A DNA stretch of 10,816 nt from Chloroflexota bacterium (GTDB taxonomy: Bacteria; Chloroflexota; Anaerolineae; UBA1429): NCBI GenBank assembly GCA_012513595.1, contig JAAZBY010000423.1, positions 1-10,816 of the forward strand, given 5' to 3'. The position numbers and the translations under genes are program-made. Under the pieces are notes generated by a model. It did not search any database and had not been told where the DNA came from. It worked only from the letters and a program-made list of their open reading frames with translations. Each line of letters begins with the position of its first letter. The first letter of the stretch is position 1. Below, in pieces: positions 1 through 8,282 of this stretch.

Positions 1-2117
1 CCGGCCGCCTCCTGCGCCGCGCCATCCAGGCCGACCAGCTCTCCTCCCTGATCCTCTGCGGCCCACCCGGCACCGGCAAGACGACGCTGGCCATGGTCAT
101 CGCCAACACCACGCGCTCCCGCTTCGTCACGCTGAACGCCGTCCTGGCCGGCGTCAAGGACATCCGCGAGGTCACCGCGGCCGCCCAGGAAGACCGCGAC
201 CTGTACAGCCGGCGCACCATCCTCTTTGTCGACGAGGTGCACCGCTGGAACAAAGCCCAGCAGGACGCCCTGCTCCCCTGGGTCGAGAACGGCACCATCA
301 TCATGATCGGCGCCACGACCGAGAACCCCTGGTTCTCCGTCAACCGCGCCCTGCTCAGCCGCAGCCGCGTCTTCCAGCTAGTGCCCCTCTCGGAGGACGA
401 CCTGCGCCAGGTGGCCGCCGCCGCCCTGAGTGATGCGGAACGCGGCTACGGCCGGCTGAGCGTGGATATCCTCCCCGAGGCGCTCGACCACCTGGTGGAC
501 GTCTCCAACGGGGACGCCCGCACCTTGCTGAACGCCCTGGAACTGGCCGTCACCACCACCGCGCCCGGGCCCGACGGCCGCATCGTCATCGATATCGCCG
601 TCGCGGAAGAGTCGATCCAGGCGCGCGCGGTGCTTTACGACCGCGAGGGCGACTATCACTTTGACACGATCAGCGCCTTCATCAAGTCGGTGCGCGGCTC
701 GGACCCCGACGCCGCGCTGTACTGGCTGGCCAAGATGATCTACGCCGGGGAGGACCCCCGCTTCATCCTGCGGCGGTTGCTCATCCAGGCCTGTGAGGAC
801 ATCGGCCTGGCCGACCCCTATGCGCTCGTCGTCGTAGAGGCGGCCGCGGCGGCCTACGACCGTGTGGGCCTGCCGGAGGGGAACTTTCACCTGGCCCACG
901 CCACGCTCTACCTGGCCACGGCGCCGAAATCCAATTCGGCGATGGCTTTCTTTGACGCGCTGCACATGGTCGAAAACGAGCGCGAGGGGGAAGTGCCCCG
1001 CCACCTGAAGGACGCCAGCCGTGACAAGGAGGGCTTTGGCCACGGCGCGGGCTACCAGTACCCACATGCCTACAGCGAGCACTGGGTGCCCCAGCAGTAC
1101 CTGCCCGAGGCCCTGCAGGGCAGCGCCTTCTACAAGCCGGGCGACCAGGGCTACGAGCGCCGCATCCGCGAGCAGGTCGAGCGCCGCCGTGAGGAGCAGC
1201 TGGCCGCCGTGGCCGAGCTCACCGACACCGGCCAGGACGTGCTCACCTTCTCCCCCGCCAACCAAGCCCAGGAGCGCTGGCTCCTGCGCGCCGTGGGCGG
1301 GGCGGGGCACGTCATGGGTGAGGTGCGCGATCGCCTCTTCGCCCAGGTCGACGTCCTGCGGCACCACACCGTCCTGGACCTCAACGCCGGGACGGGCCTC
1401 CTCACCTGGGAAGCGCTCCGGCGCGTCGCCGAAGGGGGCGTGTGGGCGCTGGCCCGCGAGGCGCGCTCGGCCGCCGCCCTGCGCGAGCAGGCCGCCGCCC
1501 TCCCCGATCTGCTGCGCCCCACCATTCTGGAAGGCGACCTACGAAGCCTGCTCGCCCTGTTGACCACCCGGGGAGAGGCGGACCTGCGCTTCGACCTGAT
1601 CGTCGGCCGCAACGGCCTCAGCGACTGGGCCGACAAGGCCGCCGCCGCGGGGCTCCTGGCCGGCTGGTTGCGCCCCGGCGGGGGCTTCAGCCTGGCGGAG
1701 ACGATCCCCGCCCTCGGCCAGCGCCTGGTCGACCTGGTCGACCTCGCCTCCCTCGGCCGCGACCTGGCGACGCGGCTGCGTCAGGCGGAGGAGGCCATCT
1801 ACGCCGACGCCTCTGACCCGATGGTGAACTGGGATGCTGACACCCTGCGGGAGGCCTTTGCGGCGGCCGGCTTCCTGGACGTGCGCGCCGAGGTGGCCCC
1901 CTTTTCCCAGGACTACCTGGTGACCGACGCGGTGCTGGATCGCTGGTTCACGCCGGCCCCGGACGGCCAGCGGCCCTCCTACATCGATCACCTGGCCCGC
2001 GCCCTCAGCGACGAGGACCAGGCTGCCGTCGAACGCGCCTACCGCGCCCAGCTGCGCGGCCAGACGCGCCCCTGGACCTCGGCAGTGGCTTTCCTGGTGG
2101 GGCGCGGCCCCGGCTGA
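1..2117 (+). CDS. rarA: RarA/MgsA-type replication-associated recombination ATPase fused to a C-terminal SAM-methyltransferase-like domain (5' partial)
   Basis: The reading frame is open from the left edge (first whole codon at 3); the true start is upstream and 704 residues are visible. Seen (numbering from the window edge): Walker A GPPGTGKTT at 20-28, Walker B ILFVDEVH at 73-80, sensor 1 IGATTENP at 102-109, arginine-finger segment LLSRSRVF near 117-124, and the family's C-terminal FYKPGDQGYE at about 376. Together these identify the RarA/MgsA/WRNIP1 clade of clamp-loader-like AAA+ ATPases, which act at stalled replication forks. The family normally ends soon after the FY.P..G.E segment. 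Here about 290 further residues follow, with Rossmann methyltransferase features: motif I VLDLNAGTGLLT (457-468), FDLIVGRN (530-537) and LRPGGG (556-561), ending with an AGF..V strand typical of class I methyltransferases. The ATP-in-window start ATG at 93 lies after Walker A and cannot be the real start. RarA identity is confident; the methyltransferase activity and its substrate are unknown. Confidence 0.9.
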   Translation, partial: GRLLRRAIQADQLSSLILCGPPGTGKTTLAMVIANTTRSRFVTLNAVLAGVKDIREVTAAAQEDRDLYSRRTILFVDEVHRWNKAQQDALLPWVENGTIIMIGATTENPWFSVNRALLSRSRVFQLVPLSEDDLRQVAAAALSDAERGYGRLSVDILPEALDHLVDVSNGDARTLLNALELAVTTTAPGPDGRIVIDIAVAEESIQARAVLYDREGDYHFDTISAFIKSVRGSDPDAALYWLAKMIYAGEDPRFILRRLLIQACEDIGLADPYALVVVEAAAAAYDRVGLPEGNFHLAHATLYLATAPKSNSAMAFFDALHMVENEREGEVPRHLKDASRDKEGFGHGAGYQYPHAYSEHWVPQQYLPEALQGSAFYKPGDQGYERRIREQVERRREEQLAAVAELTDTGQDVLTFSPANQAQERWLLRAVGGAGHVMGEVRDRLFAQVDVLRHHTVLDLNAGTGLLTWEALRRVAEGGVWALAREARSAAALREQAAALPDLLRPTILEGDLRSLLALLTTRGEADLRFDLIVGRNGLSDWADKAAAAGLLAGWLRPGGGFSLAETIPALGQRLVDLVDLASLGRDLATRLRQAEEAIYADASDPMVNWDADTLREAFAAAGFLDVRAEVAPFSQDYLVTDAVLDRWFTPAPDGQRPSYIDHLARALSDEDQAAVERAYRAQLRGQTRPWTSAVAFLVGRGPG

Positions 2118-2119
2118 GT

Positions 2120-2148
2120 GCTCGCGCCATCCCCTAGATGGCAGGAGC
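2120..2148. terminator. Hairpin at the convergent rarA / unknown-gene junction
   Basis: The two convergent genes are separated by 16 bases. A perfect 6-bp stem GCCATC/GATGGC (2126-2131 and 2137-2142, loop CCCTA) lies across the junction. It is extended past a 2x2 internal loop by GCTC/GAGC (2120-2123 and 2145-2148). It covers the last codons of the minus-strand gene. There is no U-tract on either side, so intrinsic termination is uncertain; it may only slow polymerase or protect 3' ends. Confidence 0.3.
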
Positions 2149-2904
2149 GCCGGCCCCCTCCAGCAGGCTGCAGACCGCCTCGGCGCAGCGTGCCGGGCCC
2201 TCCATGATCGCCGCCACCGGAAAGCTGACCGTCTGCCAGCCCTGCCGCTCCAACACTTCGGGCGGGGCGGGCGGCAGACCGGCCTTCGGGGCTCCCGGCC
2301 CGTCTGGCCCCAGGCAGTAGATGGCCAGGCGCTGCGGATCTCGCCGAACGGCCAGGTCGATGCAGTACTCGGACGCTCCGTCCCGCAGCGTGTAGCCCCG
2401 TTCGGCGGCGACCTCACGGGCCCGCAGGGCGCGCCACAGCCGGTCGCGCGCGGTCTCGCGGTCCCACAGGTCGTTGATCTCCACGGCGCCTAGGAGGCGG
2501 GCCAGGGTGGTGGCGATGAAGGTCACCCGCCGCAGGCTGCGGCTGGGGATGGGGCGGGGCAGCGCTTCGAGCGGGCCCAGCGCCACCCGGTAGTAGAGCT
2601 GCCCGGCACGGGGATGATCCGGCTCCTCGGGGAGCAGTTCGCTACGGGGCACCACGCGATAGCCGCGCACCGGCGCATAGTGGGCGATCCGCCAACGCAA
2701 CGCCTCGCCGCAGGCCGCCGTGTGGTAAAAGGCCAGGTAGCGGGCCCCAATCCGCGGGGGCGCCCGCTGCACGGGGATGCGGTACCAGGCCTCGCGCTGC
2801 ACGCGCTCCCAGTCTCGCGCGCTGGGCACCACGACGACCAGCACCGGCTCGCCCTCGGCGGTGGTAGCGTCCAGGGCCTCGATGTCGAACGGTTCATCCC
2901 ACAT
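2134..2904 (-). CDS. Unknown protein with a DUF559/Vsr-like C-terminal domain that appears catalytically degenerate
   Basis: 256 residues, no signal peptide or membrane segment. The frame stays open further upstream, but that part is low-complexity shadow of the neighbouring gene. The ATG at 2904 is chosen because a GAGGAG ribosome binding site sits 8 bases before it and the protein becomes ordinary from there (MWDEPFDIEALD). The N-terminal half (about 20-145) has a hydrophobic strand VLVVVV, an EAWYRIP motif, LAFYHT, SELLPEEPDHPRA, LYYRVALG and RRVTFIATT; I recognise no named domain. The C-terminal part (about 165-250) follows the DUF559/Vsr PD-(D/E)XK pattern: a YCIDLAV strand (aspartate 183), LAIYCLGPDG where active members have an acidic IE.DG-type strand, then a GWQTVSFPVAAI strand and a closing helix. 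The usual glutamate position is Tyr196, so nuclease activity is doubtful. The start lies 43 bases after the URO-D gene stop, so the two are probably co-transcribed. The nuclease-like assignment is by pattern only. Confidence 0.75.
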   Translation of the reverse strand: MWDEPFDIEALDATTAEGEPVLVVVVPSARDWERVQREAWYRIPVQRAPPRIGARYLAFYHTAACGEALRWRIAHYAPVRGYRVVPRSELLPEEPDHPRAGQLYYRVALGPLEALPRPIPSRSLRRVTFIATTLARLLGAVEINDLWDRETARDRLWRALRAREVAAERGYTLRDGASEYCIDLAVRRDPQRLAIYCLGPDGPGAPKAGLPPAPPEVLERQGWQTVSFPVAAIMEGPARCAEAVCSLLEGAGAPAI

Positions 2905-2947
2905 CGTCGTGGCTCCTCGCCACCACTTTGGCGGCCCGAACCCTGCG

Positions 2948-3919
2948 CTAGTCGGCCAGCAGGCTGCGCGCGTAGACGAGGTTGCCCACGTCCACATCGC
3001 TGGGCACGGTGCACCCCGCCCCCAGGATGAACCCCCGGGTGCCCATCTGCCGCAAAGTGGCCTCCACCTCGCGGCGCAGCGCCTCACGGGGCCCGTAGAC
3101 CAGCGGACCGCGCTCGTCCAGCCCACCAAGCACCGTGATGCCCCGGAACAGCATACGTCCCTCACCGAGCGACATGTTCCCGGACTGGTGCGCCCAGTTG
3201 GCCACCTGCACGGGATAGTCGACGAAGCGGTGCAGGTTCAGAGCCCGCCCACAAAAGTGGCCAACCACGACCTCGGCCACGCCGCGCAGCCCGTTCAGGA
3301 TGTGCATGTCGAACGGGGCCACAAAGCGCGCGTGCTCGGCGTCGGTCATCAGCTCGCGCTCACCGCCCTGGGCAGAGTAGTAGATGCCGGCAATGCCCGC
3401 CTCACAGACACAGGCGCGGTAAAAGCAGGCCAGGTCCTCGGCCATCACCTGCAAGGCGGCCAGGAGCGGCTCCGGCTGGGTGCGGGCGTGGTGCACAAAG
3501 AGCCGACGGGCGGCCTCCTCACTGGCCTCCTCGGGGGTGAGGCTGTGCCGCAGGATCGCCACCACCTCGTGGAAGGGGTTGAAGGCCGTGGTCATGATCA
3601 GGACCTCGCGGCCCAGCTCTCGCACGATAGCCTTGAGGCCCTCGAGGTGGCTCTGAAAGTGCGCGTCTGAGAGCGGTGTGGGCCGCAGCCTGGCCCAGTC
3701 GGACGGCTCGGTGACGTAAAAGTCGTCCAGCGGCGCGTACCCCGTGTCGTTCATAACCTTCAGGATGTCAGGGTCGGCCTGGCGGTAGTAGGCGATGTGC
3801 CGGCGCGCCATGGCCTCTCCGCCGCGAAACTCGGGGGCAAAGTGGAACCAGAAGCCTGCCGGCACGCGATCCACCTCGGCGCCGCGCAGCGCCGCGCGCA
3901 CGCGCTCGATCTTGTTCAT
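2948..3919 (-). CDS. Uroporphyrinogen decarboxylase (URO-D) superfamily protein with HxC...C metal-binding motif
   Basis: 323 residues. ATG at 3919 is preceded by an AGGGAGG ribosome binding site 4-5 bases away, and a promoter lies just upstream; longer in-frame extensions run through that promoter and into rpsT antisense and are rejected. The start MNKIERVRAALRGAEVDRVP is the classic URO-D superfamily opening. Later segments fit the TIM-barrel family: GITVLGGLDER (260-270) and FILGAGCTVPSDV (297-309). His221 and Cys223 in VVGHFCG, plus Cys303 in GAGC, match the zinc ligands H-x-C...C of the methylcobamide:CoM methyltransferases MtaA/MtbA, not true HemE, where these are not conserved. It is therefore more likely a methyl-transfer or demethylase-like relative than a haem enzyme. 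No corrinoid protein or other methyltransferase subunit is visible within this window. Its only close partner is the unknown gene immediately downstream. Substrate unknown. Confidence 0.85.
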   Translation of the reverse strand: MNKIERVRAALRGAEVDRVPAGFWFHFAPEFRGGEAMARRHIAYYRQADPDILKVMNDTGYAPLDDFYVTEPSDWARLRPTPLSDAHFQSHLEGLKAIVRELGREVLIMTTAFNPFHEVVAILRHSLTPEEASEEAARRLFVHHARTQPEPLLAALQVMAEDLACFYRACVCEAGIAGIYYSAQGGERELMTDAEHARFVAPFDMHILNGLRGVAEVVVGHFCGRALNLHRFVDYPVQVANWAHQSGNMSLGEGRMLFRGITVLGGLDERGPLVYGPREALRREVEATLRQMGTRGFILGAGCTVPSDVDVGNLVYARSLLAD

Positions 3920-3947
3920 CCTGCCTCCCTTCTGATGCCTTGGTACC

Positions 3948-3976
3948 AGTATAGCCCTGCTGGCTGGGCGTGTACA
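3948..3976 (-). promoter_or_regulatory. Predicted sigma70-type promoter for the URO-D gene pair
   Basis: Read on the minus strand: -35 TGTACA (3976-3971), 17-base spacer, -10 TATACT (3953-3948). The expected transcript start is near 3942, giving a leader of about 22 bases that contains the AGGGAGG ribosome binding site. Matches are 4/6 and 5/6 to consensus with ideal spacing. It diverges from the rpsT promoter about 40 bases away. Confidence 0.55.
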
Positions 3977-4016
3977 GGCCTGTGACGCCAAATCCGCGCA
4001 GCGACGTCGCCCCGAT

Positions 4017-4045
4017 TGGACAGAACAGTAACTTTCGCCTATAAT
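4017..4045 (+). promoter_or_regulatory. Predicted strong sigma70-type promoter for rpsT
   Basis: -35 TGGACA (4017-4022), exact 17-base spacer, perfect -10 TATAAT (4040-4045). Expected transcript start is about 4052, giving a leader of roughly 42 bases ahead of the UUG start. This is the best promoter match in the window and suits a highly expressed ribosomal protein gene. Confidence 0.75.
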
Positions 4046-4093
4046 AGACGTTCGAAATGCAGCGCATCCGGTGCCCACGACGGAGGGGATACA

Positions 4094-4357
4094 TTGGCCA
4101 ACCTCAAGTCCTCGATCAAGCGTGCCCGCCAGAACATCAAGAGGCGCGCGCGTAACCGTGTTGTTATCTCGCGGTCTCGCACGGCCATGAGCAAGGCGAC
4201 CCGCGCGATCGCGGCTGGCGACCCCGAAGAGGCCCGCGCAGCCGTTCTGGCCGCCATCAGCCAGGTGGATCGGGCCGCCTCCAAGGGCGTCATCCACCCG
4301 AACAAGGCCGCCCGCCGCAAGAGCCGCCTGATGGCCAAGCTGAACCAGTTGGCCTAG
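4094..4357 (+). CDS. rpsT: 30S ribosomal protein S20
   Basis: 87 residues, the normal length for bS20, very basic and alanine-rich. After the initiator the protein reads ANLKSSIKRARQNIKRRARN, the diagnostic N-terminal helix, and ends with IHPNKAARRKSRLMAKLNQ, also typical. S20 binds 16S rRNA during early 30S assembly. The start is TTG at 4094: a GGAGGGG ribosome binding site (4082-4088) sits 5 bases upstream and the family alignment begins there; in-frame extension upstream runs into the -35 element and is not credible. E. coli rpsT also starts with UUG, where weak initiation is part of S20 translational autoregulation; the same may hold here (inference). Monocistronic, with its own promoter and a terminator hairpin at 4395-4418. 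Confidence 0.96.
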   Translation: MANLKSSIKRARQNIKRRARNRVVISRSRTAMSKATRAIAAGDPEEARAAVLAAISQVDRAASKGVIHPNKAARRKSRLMAKLNQLA

Positions 4358-4394
4358 GCCTTCGCGCCAAGGCACTACAGCAAAGACCGGGGTA

Positions 4395-4431
4395 CACCGC
4401 CGTGGAGACATGGCGGTGGCCCTGTTTTGTT
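4395..4431 (+). terminator. Rho-independent terminator of rpsT
   Basis: 9-bp stem CACCGCCGT/ATGGCGGTG (4395-4403 and 4410-4418, one G-U pair) with loop GGAGAC, followed after GCCC by a T-rich run TGTTTTGTTGT. It starts 37 bases after the rpsT stop. The U-tract is separated from the stem by a few bases, so it is good but not perfect. Confidence 0.65.
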
Positions 4432-4491
4432 GTACGCAAGGAGCGCCGCGCGGCTCTCCGCTCGCCCGCGTTAGTGCACGCCCCGTGGAAC

Positions 4492-4527
4492 AGAAAAGCG
4501 GGAGACGGGCTGACCCGTCTCCCGCTT
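4492..4527 (-). terminator. Rho-independent terminator of eno
   Basis: Perfect 14-bp stem AAGCGGGAGACGGG/CCCGTCTCCCGCTT (4496-4509 and 4514-4527) with a 4-base loop. Read on the minus strand the hairpin ends in TTTTCT. It lies 17 bases after the eno stop and faces the rpsT terminator, insulating two convergent, highly expressed genes. Bases 4432-4491 between the two terminators hold only a short GC palindrome (4445-4454) and no gene. Confidence 0.8.
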
Positions 4528-4544
4528 CTGGCGCCTGGCTGCTT

Positions 4545-5867
<1,323 letters not shown>

Positions 5868-5916
5868 CTACATACCCGTTATCACTCGTCCAGTCGCAGC
5901 CCCATATCCTGGCTCA

Positions 5917-5949
5917 GAAAGAGCCTCTCGATGGAAGAGAGGCTCTTTC
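5917..5949 (-). terminator. Hairpin terminator after the acyl-CoA synthetase gene
   Basis: Perfect 13-bp stem GAAAGAGCCTCTC/GAGAGGCTCTTTC (5917-5929 and 5937-5949) with a 7-base loop GATGGAA. On the minus strand it follows the synthetase stop by about 64 bases and ends in CTCTTTCTGAG, a short U-tract. It separates that gene from eno. Near symmetry means it could also work on the plus strand, where nothing needs terminating. Confidence 0.6.
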
Positions 5950-6013
5950 GTCCGGTCGCTGCTCTGCGCCGCAACGCCCCGTCTGCCCGGGCACGCCGCG
6001 GTAGTTCCCAATC

Positions 6014-8104
6014 CTACTTGAGGATGAGGCGCATGTCAACAGCCACCGCGCCCTGGCCCTGCTCACGCACCAGCAGCGGGTTGATGTCCAGCTCGGCGAT
6101 CTCGGGGAAATCGGTCACCAGCTGCGCGACGCGCTGGATGGTGTCCGAGATGGCCGCCACGTCGGCCGGGGCCTGCCCGCGCACGCCGCGCAGCAGCGGG
6201 TACGAGCGGATCGCCTCGATCATGCGCTCCGCCTGGTAGCCCGACATCGGCGCCACGCGGAAGGTCACGTCCTTCAACACCTCGACGTAGATGCCGCCCA
6301 AACCGAACATGACCAGCGGGCCAAACTGCGGGTCGCGGTTCATGCCGATAATGATCTCGCGGGCGTTTTGGACCATCTCCTGCACCTGGGCGCCCCAGAT
6401 GACGGCGTCAGCCTTGTACTTCTTGGCCATCTCGACGAGGGTGCCAAAGGCCTGGCGCGCCTCGTCATCGCTCTGGACGCCGACGATGATGCCGCCCGCC
6501 TCCGACTTGTGCAGGATGTCGGGCGAGGCGATCTTCATCACCACGGGGTAGCCGATCTCCCGGGCCAGGCGGACGGCGTCCTCAGGCGTGGGCGCCACGT
6601 CCGACTTGGGCGTGGTGATGCCGTAGGCCTTCAGGATGGCCTGGGCTTCCGTGTCACCAATGGTGTTGCGGTTGTCGGCGCGCACCTCGGTGAACAGCCG
6701 CCTGACGGCGTCCTTGTCGACCTCAAACTGCGTCACGGCCTCTTCGGGCTGCTGCAGCCAGGCGTAGTACTTGTACATCGCCCCCAGGGCGCCCACGGCG
6801 CGCTCGGGGAACGGGTAGTTGGGCACCCGGTTGACCGACAGGATGTCGATGCCCGCCTGGGCATCCTTCTTGCCCATCCAGCAGGCCAGGATGGGCTTGA
6901 CGCAACCCTTGGCCTTGCTGACCAACGCCTCCGCGGTGCCGCCCATGTCCGTGTTCGACTGCGGAGTGGCAATGACCAGCACGCCGTCGACGCCCGGATC
7001 CGCGAGCACGATGTCCAGCGCCTTTCCGTAGCGATCGGGCGCCGCATCTCCAAGAACGTCCACCGGGTTGTGGATGTTGGCCGCGGCAGGCAGCACTCCG
7101 GCGAGCGCCTCTTCGGTAGCCGGCTGCAGGGCGGCCAGCACCAGGCCCTGCCGCTCGAGGGCGTCGGTGGCCATGACGCCCGGCCCGCCGGCGTTAGTCA
7201 CGATGGCGATGCGGTTGCCCTTCAGCGCCGGCTGGTAGGCAAAGGCCGTGGAAAAATCGAACAGCTCCTGCACCGAGTCGGCGCGCAGCACGCCGGCCTG
7301 GGCAAAGGCCGCGTCGTAGGCCGCGTCGGACCCTGCCAGGCTGCCCGTATGCGACGAGACGGCCTTGGAGCCGGAGGCGGTGCGCCCCGACTTGACCGCG
7401 ACCACCGGCTTGCGACGGGCCGTCTCGCGGGCTACGCGGATGAACTCCTGCCCATCACCAAGCCCCTCGATGTAGGCAATGATGACGTTGGTGTTGTCAT
7501 CCCCAGCCCAGGCCTGCATCAGGGAGACCTCGTCCACGTCGGCCTTGTTCCCCAGGCTGACGAAGCTGGAAAACCCGATGTGCTCGGCCACGGCATAGTC
7601 GAGAATGGCCGCACAGAGCGCCCCAGACTGGCTCATGAAGGCGATGGAGCCCTGCTCCGGAGCGGCCTTGGCGAAGGAAGCGTTCAACGGCACAAAGGTG
7701 TCGATGTAGCCCAGGCAGTTGGGGCCGATCAGGCGCATGCCGTACTGCTCGGCGATCTCCAGCAGTCTGCGCTCGCCCTTGGCGCCCTCCGCGCCGGCCT
7801 CCTTAAAGCCAGCCGTGATCACGACGGCTCCCCTGGCACCCTTCTTGCCGGATTCCTCCAACACGGCGGGAACAAGGGCAGCCGGCACCACGATCACCAC
7901 CATGTCCACCGGGCCGGGCACATCCAGGACCGAGGAATAGGCCTTCAGGCCCAGGATTTCGCCCCCGCGAGGGTTGATCGGGTAGACCGGCCCGCGGAAC
8001 TGGCTGGACTTGAGGTTCGAGAGGACGTCATATCCCAGCTTGCCCGGCGTCGCCGATGCGCCGATGACCGCAACACTAGTCGGGTTGAAAAACATGTCCA
8101 ACAT
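6014..8104 (-). CDS. ADP-forming acetate/acyl-CoA ligase (acetyl-CoA synthetase ACD type), fused alpha-beta single chain
   Basis: 696 residues, the length of single-chain NDP-forming acyl-CoA synthetases, which interconvert acyl-CoA + ADP + Pi with acid + CoA + ATP. Seen: CoA-binding domain (VAVIGASATPGKLG 11-24, IGPNCLGY 126-133), ligase-CoA domains with YIEG (Glu213) and SSHTGSLAG carrying the phospho-histidine His252, NAGGPGVMATD (304-314), then a complete ATP-grasp domain from about 485 with PVVMKIASPDILHKSE (second conserved His532), GGI.VGV and LDINPLLV. All key residues are present. Start: ATG at 8104 is preferred because AAGGGAG lies 6 bases before it; ATG at 8110 would abut that site and still longer starts pass the -10 element. 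The acid used (acetate or another acyl group) cannot be decided. The divergent neighbour is a BioD-like/DRTGG protein. Confidence 0.93.
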   Translation of the reverse strand: MLDMFFNPTSVAVIGASATPGKLGYDVLSNLKSSQFRGPVYPINPRGGEILGLKAYSSVLDVPGPVDMVVIVVPAALVPAVLEESGKKGARGAVVITAGFKEAGAEGAKGERRLLEIAEQYGMRLIGPNCLGYIDTFVPLNASFAKAAPEQGSIAFMSQSGALCAAILDYAVAEHIGFSSFVSLGNKADVDEVSLMQAWAGDDNTNVIIAYIEGLGDGQEFIRVARETARRKPVVAVKSGRTASGSKAVSSHTGSLAGSDAAYDAAFAQAGVLRADSVQELFDFSTAFAYQPALKGNRIAIVTNAGGPGVMATDALERQGLVLAALQPATEEALAGVLPAAANIHNPVDVLGDAAPDRYGKALDIVLADPGVDGVLVIATPQSNTDMGGTAEALVSKAKGCVKPILACWMGKKDAQAGIDILSVNRVPNYPFPERAVGALGAMYKYYAWLQQPEEAVTQFEVDKDAVRRLFTEVRADNRNTIGDTEAQAILKAYGITTPKSDVAPTPEDAVRLAREIGYPVVMKIASPDILHKSEAGGIIVGVQSDDEARQAFGTLVEMAKKYKADAVIWGAQVQEMVQNAREIIIGMNRDPQFGPLVMFGLGGIYVEVLKDVTFRVAPMSGYQAERMIEAIRSYPLLRGVRGQAPADVAAISDTIQRVAQLVTDFPEIAELDINPLLVREQGQGAVAVDMRLILK

Positions 8105-8141
8105 AGCCATCTCCCTTGAAAGCAGTCCCACTATCCGCGCT

Positions 8142-8170
8142 ATCTTACAACCGATGGGGGGTATGGGCAA
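8142..8170 (-). promoter_or_regulatory. Predicted promoter of the acyl-CoA synthetase gene
   Basis: On the minus strand: -35 TTGCCC (8170-8165), 17-base spacer, -10 TAAGAT (8147-8142); 4/6 matches each. Expected start near 8135, leader about 30 bases. The -35 faces away from that of the divergent promoter, with 29 bases between them. Confidence 0.4.
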
Positions 8171-8199
8171 GTCAGCGGGGCAGGCCGTGCCGAACGTTG

Positions 8200-8228
8200 T
8201 TGACCGTGCGCCCCGGTTCCGCTAGGAT
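8200..8228 (+). promoter_or_regulatory. Predicted promoter of the BioD-like/DRTGG gene
   Basis: -35 TTGACC (8200-8205, 5/6), exact 17-base spacer, -10 TAGGAT (8223-8228, 4/6). Expected start near 8235, leader about 48 bases to the ATG at 8283. Arranged back-to-back with the synthetase promoter, so a regulator bound between 8171 and 8199 could act on both. Confidence 0.5.
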
Positions 8229-8282
8229 ATGTGCGGGTGAGGTTCGCGTCCGCCCGGTGGAGTGTGATAGCCAGGGGGAACC

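Noticed and set aside
378..1367. 329-codon open frame on the minus strand inside rarA
   Set aside because: Antisense shadow of the AAA+ coding frame, no recognisable domain, no start signal.
2905..3165. N-terminal extension of the nuclease-like protein upstream of 2904
   Set aside because: It overlaps the URO-D coding sequence out of frame, is Trp/Arg/Cys-rich without structure, and a clear ribosome binding site sits before the ATG at 2904.
4052..4093. Riboswitch or structured leader in front of rpsT
   Set aside because: Only about 42 bases of leader with no strong stem; too short for a known riboswitch.
6368..8119. 583-codon open frame opposite the acyl-CoA synthetase
   Set aside because: Same antisense shadow effect; the opposite strand carries intact CoA-binding and ATP-grasp motifs.
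8105..8170. Longer synthetase start at 8170 or 8110
   Set aside because: The 8170 start overlaps the predicted promoter; 8110 leaves no space after AAGGGAG. The family alignment begins at about 8104.
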